Below are positions 25,426 through 32,937 of a stretch of 64,000 nt of DNA, piece after piece. The translations under genes were made by a program, and so were the position numbers. How positions within the stretch are numbered: position 1 is the stretch's first letter; each line of letters opens with the position of its first letter. The stretch covers positions 1 through 64,000 of the forward strand of contig QFQY01000022.1 in the NCBI GenBank assembly GCA_003248805.1, written 5' to 3'. The stretch comes from Chelatococcus sp. (lineage in GTDB: Bacteria > Pseudomonadota > Alphaproteobacteria > Rhizobiales > Beijerinckiaceae). The notes under the pieces are model-generated. The model did no database searches. It was not told the DNA's origin and saw only the letters and a list, made by a program, of their open reading frames with translations.

Positions 25426-26592
25426 TCACTTCAGCGGGCATTCCTTGGCGTAGGGATCGGCATAGTCCGTGAACACCTTTTCGGCGATCTCGGTCTGGAA
25501 CTTGCCGTCCGCGCGCTTGGCGACCTTGACCAGGTAGAAGTCCTGGATCGGGAACCCGTTCGTGTTGAACTTGAACTTGCCGCGCAGGGAGGTGAAGTCG
25601 GCCTTCTTGAGGGCCGCGCGCAGCTTGTCCTTGTCGGCGGTGCCGCCGGCGGCCTTCACGGCCGAGTCGATTAGCATGGCCGCGTCGTAGGACTGCTGGG
25701 CATAGGACGCCGGAACGACCTTGTAGGCCGCCTCATAGGCCGCGACGAACTTCTTGTTCGCCGGGCTGTCCATGTTCGGCGCCCAGGTCATGCCGCCATA
25801 CATGCCGACCGCCGCGTCCTGCTGCGCCGGCAGGGTCGATTCGTCGACGGTGAAGGCGGAGAGGAAGGGAATCTTGCCGTTGAGGCCGGCCTGCGACCAC
25901 TGTTTGACGAAGTTGACGCCGAGACCGCCGGGCAGGAAGGCGAAGACCACGTCCGGCTTGGCCGCGGTGATCTTGGCGAGGTCGGAGGCGAAGTCCATCG
26001 AGGTCAGCGGCGTATAGACCTCGTCGACGATCTCGCCCTTGAAATAGGTCTTGAAGCCCGCCAGCGAGTCCTTACCGGCCTGATAGTTCGGCGCGATGAT
26101 ATAGGCCTTCTTGTAACCCTTGTCCTGAGCGTACTTGCCCAGCACCTGGTGGACCTGGTCGTTCTGGTAGGACGTGACGAAGAAGTTCTGGTTGCAGCCC
26201 TTGCCGGCCATGGTCGAGGGGCCGGCATTGGGGCTGATCAGGAAGGCGCCGGAATCGAGCACCGGCTTGGCGATGGCGCCGAGGATGTTCGAGAACACGG
26301 GGCCGACGACGAAGTCGACCTTGCCGCCTTCGACGAAGCTGCGGATCTTGCCCACCGCGACGTCGGGCTTCAGCTCGTCGTCGATCACGGTGATCTGGAC
26401 AGGCAGGCCGCCGAGCTTGCCGCCGTTCTGGTCGACGGCGAGCTGGAAGCCGTCGCGCACCTGCTGGCCCAGCGCGGCGGCAGGCCCGGTCAGCACGGAG
26501 ACGACGCCGATCTTGAGCGGCTCCTGCGCCTGCGCGGCCGACGCCAGCGCGACCAGGCCGGTGCCGAGGGCGAGAGCGAATTTCAGTTTCAT
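25426..26592 (-). CDS. Branched-chain-type ABC importer, substrate-binding protein
   Basis: A 388-residue periplasmic binding protein (type I fold, Peripla_BP_6). A cleaved signal peptide (MKLKFALALGTGLVALASAA, cleavage near QAQ-EP) is followed by LKIGVVSVLTGPAAALGQQ. The strong Shine-Dalgarno GGGAGGAC before ATG 26592 fixes the start. It is the first gene of the SBP-livH-livM-livG-livF-cupin operon. The sequence is closer to the aromatic-acid/amide-type binding proteins than to LivJ in my reading, but this is weak. The operator shared with an FAD monooxygenase supports an aromatic or related substrate. Confidence 0.9.
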   Translation of the reverse strand: MKLKFALALGTGLVALASAAQAQEPLKIGVVSVLTGPAAALGQQVRDGFQLAVDQNGGKLGGLPVQITVIDDELKPDVAVGKIRSFVEGGKVDFVVGPVFSNILGAIAKPVLDSGAFLISPNAGPSTMAGKGCNQNFFVTSYQNDQVHQVLGKYAQDKGYKKAYIIAPNYQAGKDSLAGFKTYFKGEIVDEVYTPLTSMDFASDLAKITAAKPDVVFAFLPGGLGVNFVKQWSQAGLNGKIPFLSAFTVDESTLPAQQDAAVGMYGGMTWAPNMDSPANKKFVAAYEAAYKVVPASYAQQSYDAAMLIDSAVKAAGGTADKDKLRAALKKADFTSLRGKFKFNTNGFPIQDFYLVKVAKRADGKFQTEIAEKVFTDYADPYAKECPLK

Positions 26593-26668
26593 CTGGATGT
26601 CCTCCCGGGACGGTGAAACGGGGATGCGCGACAGGGGTCCCTCAACCTCTCCGTCACGCGGTCGAGCC

Positions 26669-26697
26669 ATATTGTTTCAAGCTTAAAATATCCGCAA
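26669..26697 (-). promoter_or_regulatory. Promoter and AAGCTT-centred operator of the importer operon (copy 2)
   Basis: On the minus strand a -35-like TTGCGG (26692-26697) and a -10-like CAATAT (26669-26674) are separated by 17 bases. The spacer is occupied by the palindrome TATTTTAAGCTTGAAACA (26673-26690). This matches the site at 19306-19323 in 17 of 18 positions. It lies 77 bases upstream of the binding-protein start. The layout suggests repression by blocking RNA polymerase. Confidence 0.6.
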
Positions 26698-26735
26698 GGG
26701 GTGACGGCGGATGAATTTCGCGGTGCCAGCGAGCG

Positions 26736-26828
26736 CGTCATTCTCGGGCGGCGCATCGCGCCGACCCGAGAAACCCTGCGAGAGTCAGGCTGGATCGAGA
26801 GATGGTCGGGACGAGCCCGACCATGGCG
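26736..26828. repeat. Palindromic repeat, family C (broken copy)
   Basis: CGTCATTCTCGGGCGGCGC with GCGCCGACCCGAGAA, then a second hairpin GGTCGGGACGAGCCCGACC at about 26804-26822. It is in the gap between the two ABC operons, upstream of the importer promoter and downstream of the BMP gene. It is a decayed relative of the elements at 25342 and 38323. Confidence 0.6.
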
Positions 26829-26844
26829 CGCTCTGCTTCGCGCC

Positions 26845-27927
26845 TCAGGCCTGAACGCCCTCGACATACCAGTCCATCTTGGAGAGCATCTCGTCCGGCG
26901 CCTTCTCGCCGGCCTTGAGCCTGACCTCGCCCTTGATGTCCTTGATCTCTCCGGTGAAGGGGTGGAGCGTGCCGGCGACGATGCCCTTCTGGACCTCTTC
27001 GGCGGCGGCGCGGGCGGCCGGCGTCACGGCGTCGTTGAAGGGCGCGATCTTGACGAAGCCGTCCTTGATGCCGCCCCAGACCGCGCCCGACTTCCAGGTG
27101 CCGTCCATCACGTCCTTGACGCGCTTGATGTAGTAGCCCGACCAGTCGTCGACGATCGCCGAGAGATGCGCCTTGGGCGCGAACGCCTTCATGTCCGAGG
27201 CCTGGCCGAAGGCGAAGACGCCGCGCTGCTCCGCCGCCTGCAGGGCTGCGGCCGAGTCTGTGTGCTGCGTGATGATGTCGGCGCCCTGGTCGATCAGCGC
27301 CTTGGCGGCGTCGGCCTCCTTGGCGGGGTCGTACCAGGTCGAGGCCCAGATCACCTTGGTCTTGAAATTGGGGTTCACCTTCCGCGCCGCGAGCGTGAAC
27401 GCATTGATGCCCATCACCACTTCGGGGATCGGGAAGGAGGCGATGTAGCCGGCCTGTCCCGTCTTCGACATGTGCCCGGCGATGGTGCCGATCACGGCGC
27501 GGCCCTCATAGAAGCGCGCATCGTAGGTCGCGACGTTCTCGGCGCGCTGGTAGCCGGTGGCGTGCTCGAACTTGATCTTGGGGAACTGCTTCGCGACCTG
27601 GATGGTCGGGTTCATGAAGCCGAAGGAGGTGGTGAAGATCAGCTGGTTGCCGGCCTGGGCGAGCTGGCGGATGGCGCGCGCCGCGTCCGGCCCCTCGGCG
27701 ACCTTCTCGATGAAGCTGGTCTTCACCTTGGCACCGTATTCCTTCTCCAGCGCCTTGCGGCCCTGGTCATGGGTCCAGGTCCAGCCATGGTCGCCGACCG
27801 GGCCGACATAGATGAAGCCGACCCCGAGCGGGGCCTGCGCCTGCGCGCGGCCGCCGATGAGCGGCAGGGCGGCGGCGCTGGCGCCGGCACCGAAGTTGAA
27901 GCGGCGGCGGGTGATGATCGAGGTCAT
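26845..27927 (-). CDS. BMP-family (purine/nucleoside) ABC substrate-binding protein
   Basis: A 360-residue binding protein of the BMP/PnrA-like family, which in known cases binds nucleosides or purines. The signal has a Tat-like TRRRFNFG and ends near AQA-QAPLGVGF. The core shows VGFIYVGPVGDHGWTWTHDQ and later LIDQGADIITQHTDS, both typical. ATG 27927 is chosen because it places the signal at the N-terminus. It is the last gene of the block that begins with xdhA, so guanine, xanthine or related purines are the likely ligands. Ligand identity is inference. Confidence 0.9.
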   Translation of the reverse strand: MTSIITRRRFNFGAGASAAALPLIGGRAQAQAPLGVGFIYVGPVGDHGWTWTHDQGRKALEKEYGAKVKTSFIEKVAEGPDAARAIRQLAQAGNQLIFTTSFGFMNPTIQVAKQFPKIKFEHATGYQRAENVATYDARFYEGRAVIGTIAGHMSKTGQAGYIASFPIPEVVMGINAFTLAARKVNPNFKTKVIWASTWYDPAKEADAAKALIDQGADIITQHTDSAAALQAAEQRGVFAFGQASDMKAFAPKAHLSAIVDDWSGYYIKRVKDVMDGTWKSGAVWGGIKDGFVKIAPFNDAVTPAARAAAEEVQKGIVAGTLHPFTGEIKDIKGEVRLKAGEKAPDEMLSKMDWYVEGVQA

Positions 27928-27955
27928 GAAGGTCTCCGCGTCAGGGTTGCCGGCA

Positions 27956-28879
27956 TCACGAGGCCGAGAAGGGCTTTCCGAGGCAGGCCGGCGCATCCTG
28001 CCGCCGTCCGCCACGTCCAAGCGACATCATGGTCAGAACCGCGATCGTCGCAAGATAGGGCGTCATCGCCAGCACCTCCGGCGCGAGCCAGGCGACGCCG
28101 GCGGCCTTGAACTGCAGCTCGGCGGTCATCACCGCGCCGAAGAGATAGGCTCCGAGCAGGAGCCGGCCCGGCCGCCAGGCGGCGAAGACGACGAGCGCGA
28201 GCGCGATCCAGCCCCGGCCCGCGGTCAGGCTGTCGGCCCACATCGGGGTCAGCGCCAGCGAGAAATAGGCCCCGCCGAGCCCCGCCAGCGCCCCGCCGAA
28301 GGCGATGGCCGCGTAGCGGATGGCGATGACCGGATAGCCGATGGCATGGGCCGAGGCGTCGTTCTCGCCGACGGCGCGCAGGATCAGGCCCGGCCTCGTC
28401 CGGCGCAGGAACAGGCTCACCGCCAGCACCAGCGCCAGGGAGAGATACACCACGACGTCGTGGCCGAACACGGCGCGCAGAAGCGGATGCTCCGACACAG
28501 CCGTGGGCAGGAGCGGGCCGAGCCGCTCGACCGTGCGGCCGACGAAGCCCTGTCCGACCAGCGAGGAGGTGCCGATGCCGAAGATCGTGAGCGCGAGGCC
28601 CGTCGCGACCTGATTGGCCGCGAGCGTCAGCGTCAGCACGGCGAAGATCATGGCGGTGGCGATGCCGGCCAGCGTCGCAGCGATCAGACCCGCCGCAGTG
28701 CTGCCGGTCGAGAAGGCGACGGCGAAGCCGGCGACCGCTCCGCACAGCATCATGCCTTCCACGCCGAGATTGAGCACGCCGGCCTTCTCGACGACGAGCT
28801 CGCCCAGCGCCGCGAGCAGGATCGGCGTCGAGGCGGCGACCAGCGTCATCAGGATCGAGACGAGGATGGCGGAGGTCAT
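27956..28879 (-). CDS. Nucleoside/purine ABC permease (second subunit)
   Basis: A 307-residue inner-membrane permease of the BPD_transp_2 type found in BMP-linked nucleoside importers. Hallmarks are LVVEKAGVLNLGVEGMMLCG near residue 28 and RAVGENDASAHAIGYPV near residue 180. It has about 8-9 helices. It pairs with the permease at 29043-30107. ATG 28879 gives the usual start. The open frame further upstream runs into a palindromic repeat and is not coding. 28 bp separate it from the BMP gene. Confidence 0.9.
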   Translation of the reverse strand: MTSAILVSILMTLVAASTPILLAALGELVVEKAGVLNLGVEGMMLCGAVAGFAVAFSTGSTAAGLIAATLAGIATAMIFAVLTLTLAANQVATGLALTIFGIGTSSLVGQGFVGRTVERLGPLLPTAVSEHPLLRAVFGHDVVVYLSLALVLAVSLFLRRTRPGLILRAVGENDASAHAIGYPVIAIRYAAIAFGGALAGLGGAYFSLALTPMWADSLTAGRGWIALALVVFAAWRPGRLLLGAYLFGAVMTAELQFKAAGVAWLAPEVLAMTPYLATIAVLTMMSLGRGGRRQDAPACLGKPFSAS

Positions 28880-28887
28880 GGCACCCC

Positions 28888-29022
28888 CTCTGTCATTCCG
28901 GGGCACTGCGAAGCAGTGAACCCGGAACCCACGACCGGGCGCGCGTCCGCGATCCAGCGAGAAGGGCTCACCCGGTCGTGGGTTCCGGGTTCTTCGCTGT
29001 GCGAAGCCCCGGAATGACAGAG
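28888..29022. repeat. Large double-stem palindrome, family C
   Basis: A 135-bp element. The outer arms CTCTGTCATTCCGGGGC (28888-28904) and GCCCCGGAATGACAGAG (29006-29022) are perfect 17-bp complements. The inner arms at 28919-28939 and 28971-28991 (CCCGGAACCCACGACCGGG core) are perfect over 21 bp. It lies between the two permease genes, inside one transcript. Confidence 0.85.
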
Positions 29023-29042
29023 GTCGGTGCCGATCGCGCCCA

Positions 29043-30107
29043 TCACGCCGCCCTCCGCTTCCAGACGATCCGCCAACGCACCAGCACGTCCGTCGCCAGC
29101 AGCATGAACAGCAGCAGCGCCTGAAACATGCCGGTCGCGGCTTGCGGCAGCCGCACGGTCGTCTGCGCGATCTCGCCGCCGACATAGGTCGCGGCCAGCA
29201 CGACGCCGCCGAAGACGATGCCGAGCGGGTGCAGCCGGCCGAGGAAGGCGACGATGATCGCGGTGAAGCCGTAGCCGGTGGGAAATTGCGGCGTCAGCTG
29301 CCCGAAGGGCCCGGCCGCCTCGAAGATGCCGGCGAGCCCGGCCAGGCCGCCGCCGAGCATGAGGGCGGCCCAGGTCGTGCGGCCGGCGTCGAAGCCGCCA
29401 TGGCGCGCGGCGGCCGGAGCGAGGCCGGCGACCTTCACCGCATAGCCCGCCATGGTCTTCTCCATCATCGCCCAGGCGAGGAGGGCGATGACGAGCGCCA
29501 GCGGAATGCCGAGATGCACGAGCGTGCCTTCCAGCACGATCGGCAGCGTCTGTTCGCCGGTGAACATGCGCGTCTGCGGGAAGTTGAAGCCGTCCGGGTC
29601 CTTCCACGGTCCACGAACGAGAAAATAGAGGAACTGCACCGCGACATAGGTCAGCATCAGGCTGGTCAGGATCTCGCTGACCTGGAGCCGCACGCGCAGC
29701 AGCGCCGGGATCGCGGCCCAGGCCATGCCGCCGAGGATGCCGGCCAGCGCCATGGCCGGCAGGATCCACCAGCCGGTCATCTCATAGGTCGCGAGCGCGA
29801 CGCCCGTGCCGGCGATGGCGCCGGCGATGTACTGCCCCTCCGCGCCGATGTTCCAGACATTGGCCCGGAAGCCGACCGCGAGCCCCAGCGCGATCATGAC
29901 GAGGGGCGCGGCCTTGACGCCGAGATCGCCCCAGCGATGCGGTTCCAGGAAGGGCGTCAGGAAGATGTCGCCGACGGCGTGGAAGCCGTCATAGCCCATG
30001 GCGAAGAAGACGATCATGCCGATCGCCATCGTCAGCCCGATCGCGATCAGAGGGCTCAGCCACAGCATCGGCGTGCTGGGTTCGCGTCGGCGGCGCCATT
30101 CAAGCAT
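29043..30107 (-). CDS. Nucleoside/purine ABC permease (first subunit)
   Basis: A 354-residue permease of the BPD_transp_2 family, partner of the one at 27956. It has about 9-10 membrane helices and the typical VGFRANVWNIGAEGQYIAGA segment near residue 80, followed later by GYGFTAIIVAFLGRLHPLG. The order ATPase, permease, permease, BMP protein is standard for purine nucleoside importers. A 163-bp gap before the next permease is mostly a palindromic repeat. Confidence 0.9.
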   Translation of the reverse strand: MLEWRRRREPSTPMLWLSPLIAIGLTMAIGMIVFFAMGYDGFHAVGDIFLTPFLEPHRWGDLGVKAAPLVMIALGLAVGFRANVWNIGAEGQYIAGAIAGTGVALATYEMTGWWILPAMALAGILGGMAWAAIPALLRVRLQVSEILTSLMLTYVAVQFLYFLVRGPWKDPDGFNFPQTRMFTGEQTLPIVLEGTLVHLGIPLALVIALLAWAMMEKTMAGYAVKVAGLAPAAARHGGFDAGRTTWAALMLGGGLAGLAGIFEAAGPFGQLTPQFPTGYGFTAIIVAFLGRLHPLGIVFGGVVLAATYVGGEIAQTTVRLPQAATGMFQALLLFMLLATDVLVRWRIVWKRRAA

Positions 30108-30140
30108 GGGCGCTGGCTCCGTCGGCGGCGGGAAAGGGCG

Positions 30141-30290
30141 CCTCCCTTCCCCCTTGTGGGGAAGGGTAGGGGGATGGGGGTGGCTCCGCGTGGTGAACGG
30201 GAGCCGGTATGCGCGCAGGAGCGAAGGCTATGGGCAGCGTGCTTTGACTTTTCGACCCCCACCCCTTCCCCTCCCCACAAGGGGGAGGGG
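30141..30290. repeat. Palindromic repeat, family D (CTTCCCC/GGGGAAGG type)
   Basis: The left arm CTTCCCCCTTGTGGGGAAGG with GGGGATGGGGGTGG (30141-30183) and the right arm CCCCCACCCCTTCCCC with CTCCCCACAAGGGGGAGGGG (30253-30290) can fold separately into hairpins or pair over the whole element. It lies between the double ATPase and the first permease gene. Confidence 0.75.
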
Positions 30291-30316
30291 TATGCCCGTG
30301 CGGTTCATGTGCGAGA

Positions 30317-31846
30317 TCAAGCATGGGCGGTCTCGCCATGAACCCCGCCCATCATCAGGCCGATCTCGTCGATGCCGAGGCCGGCCACCGGGCGGGGTGC
30401 CGAGAGCCGCCCCTCGTTGATGACGCAGAGCCGGTCGGAAAGCTCCAGCAACTCGTCGAGGTCCTGCGAGATGACCACCACGGCAGAGCCCTTCCCGGCG
30501 AGGTCGACGAGTTCCTGCCGGATGGCTGCGGCGGCGCCGGCGTCGACCCCCCAGGTCGGTTGAGAGACCACGAGCACGGCCGGCTGCTGCCCGATCTCGC
30601 GCCCCATGATGAACTTCTGCAGATTGCCGCCGGAGAGCGACCGCGCGAGCGCCCCGCCGCCGGTCGTGCGCACGTCGAAGCGCTTGATCACGGCGTCGGT
30701 GAACTGTTCGACGGCGCTGCCGGCGATGATGCCGAGCGGCGCCAGCGGCAGGCGGTGGCGCGCGGTCAGCAGGCTGTTCTCGGCCAGCGAGAAATCGGGC
30801 ACGGCGGCGTGGCCGTTGCGCTCCTCGGGCACGCAGCAGAGCCCGGACGAGCGGCGCGCGCCGGCACCCTCCAGCCCGATCGCGCGGCCGTCGAGCAGGA
30901 TCGCGCCGGCCTCGCCGGCCAGCCGCTCGCCCGAGAGCGCGGTGAGAAGTTCCGCCTGGCCATTGCCGGCGACGCCCGCAATGCCGAGGATTTCCCCCGC
31001 GCGCGCCTCGAAGGACACCGCCTCGAGGTCGGTGCCGAAGGGTGGTTCGCCCGGCAGCGTGAGCCCGCTGACCGCCAGTCGCGCGGCGCCGGCCTCCGTC
31101 GAAGCCCGGTGCTCGATCTGGCGCAGCTCCGCGCCGATCATCAGCTCTGCCATGCGCTTGGTGGTCTCGCGCTTCGGGTCGCAGGTCGCGACGACCTTTC
31201 CGCCGCGCAGGATGGTCGCGGCCTCGCAGAGCGCTTTGATCTCGTGGAGCTTGTGCGAGATGTAGAGGATCGCGCAGCCCTCCGACGCGATCTGGCGCAG
31301 CGTCCCGAAGAGCTTGTCGACCTCCTGCGGCGTCAGCACGGAGGTCGGCTCGTCCATGATGAGAAGCTTCGGCCTCTGCAGCAGGCAACGGACGATCTCG
31401 ATGCGCTGGCGCTCGCCGACCGAGAGCGTATGCACCTCGCGCTCCGGATCGAGCGGCAGCGAATAGCTGTCGAGGATCGCGGCGACGCGGGCTTTCAGTT
31501 CCTCGCGGTCCACCGCCTCGTCGAGGCCGAGCGCGATGTTCTCGATCACCGTCATCGCGTCGAACAGCGAAAAATGCTGGAACACCATGCCGATGCCGAG
31601 CCGGCGCGCAGCCTTGGGCGAGGGGATCGCGATCGGCGTCCCGTTCCAGGCGATCACGCCGGAATCGGCCTGCTGCACGCCGTAGATGATCTTCACCAGC
31701 GTCGACTTTCCGGCGCCGTTCTCGCCGAGCAGGGCATGAATCTCGCCGGGCCGGACGCTGAGGCTGATGTCCTCGTTAGCCTTCACCCCCGGAAAGCTCT
31801 TGGAGATGCCGGACAGAGCCAGGCGTGGAATCGTCGGAGAGATCAT
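30317..31846 (-). CDS. Nucleoside/purine ABC importer, double ATPase
   Basis: A 509-residue protein with two ATPase halves, as usual for BMP-linked nucleoside importers. The first half has Walker A GENGAGKST, signature LSVGERQ and Walker B LLIMDEPTSVL. The second has the degenerate Walker A GVAGNGQAELL, signature LSGGNLQKF and Walker B VLVVSQPTWGVDAG, in which Gln replaces the catalytic Glu, which is also common in this family. ATG 31846 gives the start; upstream open sequence is a repeat. The gene precedes the two permeases and follows xdhC. Confidence 0.92.
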   Translation of the reverse strand: MISPTIPRLALSGISKSFPGVKANEDISLSVRPGEIHALLGENGAGKSTLVKIIYGVQQADSGVIAWNGTPIAIPSPKAARRLGIGMVFQHFSLFDAMTVIENIALGLDEAVDREELKARVAAILDSYSLPLDPEREVHTLSVGERQRIEIVRCLLQRPKLLIMDEPTSVLTPQEVDKLFGTLRQIASEGCAILYISHKLHEIKALCEAATILRGGKVVATCDPKRETTKRMAELMIGAELRQIEHRASTEAGAARLAVSGLTLPGEPPFGTDLEAVSFEARAGEILGIAGVAGNGQAELLTALSGERLAGEAGAILLDGRAIGLEGAGARRSSGLCCVPEERNGHAAVPDFSLAENSLLTARHRLPLAPLGIIAGSAVEQFTDAVIKRFDVRTTGGGALARSLSGGNLQKFIMGREIGQQPAVLVVSQPTWGVDAGAAAAIRQELVDLAGKGSAVVVISQDLDELLELSDRLCVINEGRLSAPRPVAGLGIDEIGLMMGGVHGETAHA

Positions 31847-31850
31847 CGAG

Positions 31851-31961
31851 CCCTCATCCTGAGGAGCGTCGCAGGCGCGTCTCGAAGGATGCTCCAGTTG
31901 TTTCGGGGGCCTTCTGGACCATCCTTCGAGACGCCGCTGACGCGGCTCCTCAGGATGAGGG
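31851..31961. repeat. Palindromic repeat, family B (CCCTCATCCTGAGGAGC type)
   Basis: A 111-bp element. The perfect 17-bp outer arms are CCCTCATCCTGAGGAGC (31851-31867) and GCTCCTCAGGATGAGGG (31945-31961). The perfect 15-bp inner arms are GCGTCTCGAAGGATG (31877-31891) and CATCCTTCGAGACGC (31920-31934). A second copy is at 61339-61383 and a decayed one at about 54071-54115. It fills the xdhC to ATPase gap. Confidence 0.85.
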
Positions 31962-31988
31962 CTTTGCCTTGATGCCGGCCCTCCGCGC

Positions 31989-32825
31989 TCATGCCCCTGC
32001 CGTCTCCCCAGCCACCGAAACCGTCCGCCGCTCCCCAAGCAAGCAACGCACCAGCTCGGCCGCCGTCAAGGCGGCGATCACCTCGGGGCGCTTGTCGTCC
32101 ACATCGTCGCCGCCGATCGGGCAGGTGAGGCGGGCCAACGCCTCCCGCCGGCCGCCGTCGCGCAGAAAGCCGGCCACGAAGCGTCCGCGCTTGGTCGCCG
32201 AGCCGATCATCCCGACGTAAGATCCGTCGCCGCGCGCCAGAGCAGCCTCCGCCAGCCGGTAGTCGAGCGCGTGGCTGTGGCTCAGGATGACGAAAGCGGT
32301 GCCCGGGCGAGCCTCCTCGACGGCGCCGACTGGGTCGGCCATGCGCAGGCAGGAGATCGCGGCGGGCAGGCCGTCTAGCACGCCGTCGCGGTCGTCGATC
32401 AGCGTCGTCGCAAAGGGCAGGGGAGCGAGCGCCCGCGCCAGCGCCCGGCCGGTATGGCCCGCGCCGAAGATCAGGATGGTGGGGCGGGCGGCCAGCTCGG
32501 CCTTGTCCCGCGCCGTCAGCATCGCGATGTCGACCGCCCGGGCTCGCTTCAGGACGACCCGCACCCGACCGCCGCAGCACTGCCCCATCTGCGGGCCGAG
32601 CGGGATGTCGAGGGCGCGTTCGTGAAGCCCGCCGGCCAGCATCTCGCGGGCGGTGTCGATGCAATGGAATTCGAGCTGCCCGCCGCCGATGGTCCCGGCC
32701 ATCTCCTGCGCGGACACCGCCATCGTCGCGCCGGCCTCGCGCGGGGTCGAGCCCTCGGCGCGCTCGATCCGGACGAGGATGGTGCCACGCTCGGCGTGGC
32801 GGGAGAGGAAGGCGGCGAGGCTCAT
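31989..32825 (-). CDS. xdhC: Xanthine dehydrogenase accessory protein XdhC
   Basis: A 278-residue protein of the XdhC family, which binds and protects the molybdenum cofactor, assists its sulfuration and delivers it to XdhB. It has the two family parts: the N-terminal XdhC domain with GTIGGGQLEFH and MGQCCGGRV, and the C-terminal Rossmann domain with FGAGHTGRALARAL near residue 122. It lies between xdhB and the ABC ATPase gene in the same direction, as in rhizobial purine loci. A 112-bp gap to xdhB contains a perfect palindromic repeat. Confidence 0.93.
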   Translation of the reverse strand: MSLAAFLSRHAERGTILVRIERAEGSTPREAGATMAVSAQEMAGTIGGGQLEFHCIDTAREMLAGGLHERALDIPLGPQMGQCCGGRVRVVLKRARAVDIAMLTARDKAELAARPTILIFGAGHTGRALARALAPLPFATTLIDDRDGVLDGLPAAISCLRMADPVGAVEEARPGTAFVILSHSHALDYRLAEAALARGDGSYVGMIGSATKRGRFVAGFLRDGGRREALARLTCPIGGDDVDDKRPEVIAALTAAELVRCLLGERRTVSVAGETAGA

Positions 32826-32847
32826 GTGCTGCCTCCTTCCTCGCGCC

Positions 32848-32930
32848 CGTCATTGCGAGCGCAGCGAAGCAATCCAGGGGTGGCAGAGCGCAGCGCTTGT
32901 CTGGATTGCTTCGCTGCGCTCGCAATGACG
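32848..32930. repeat. Perfect 30-bp inverted repeat, family E (CGTCATTGCGAGC type)
   Basis: The 30-bp arms (32848-32877 and 32901-32930) are perfectly complementary, begin CGTCATTGCGAGCGCAGCG and enclose a 23-base loop. It is in the xdhB-xdhC gap. Related copies are at 44153-44233 (intergenic) and 35789-35889 (inside xdhA). Confidence 0.88.
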
Positions 32931-32937
32931 AAGAGTG

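Noticed and set aside
32848..32930. Insertion sequence or prophage remnant
   Set aside because: There are only short palindromes, and no transposase, integrase or attachment-site duplication near any repeat.
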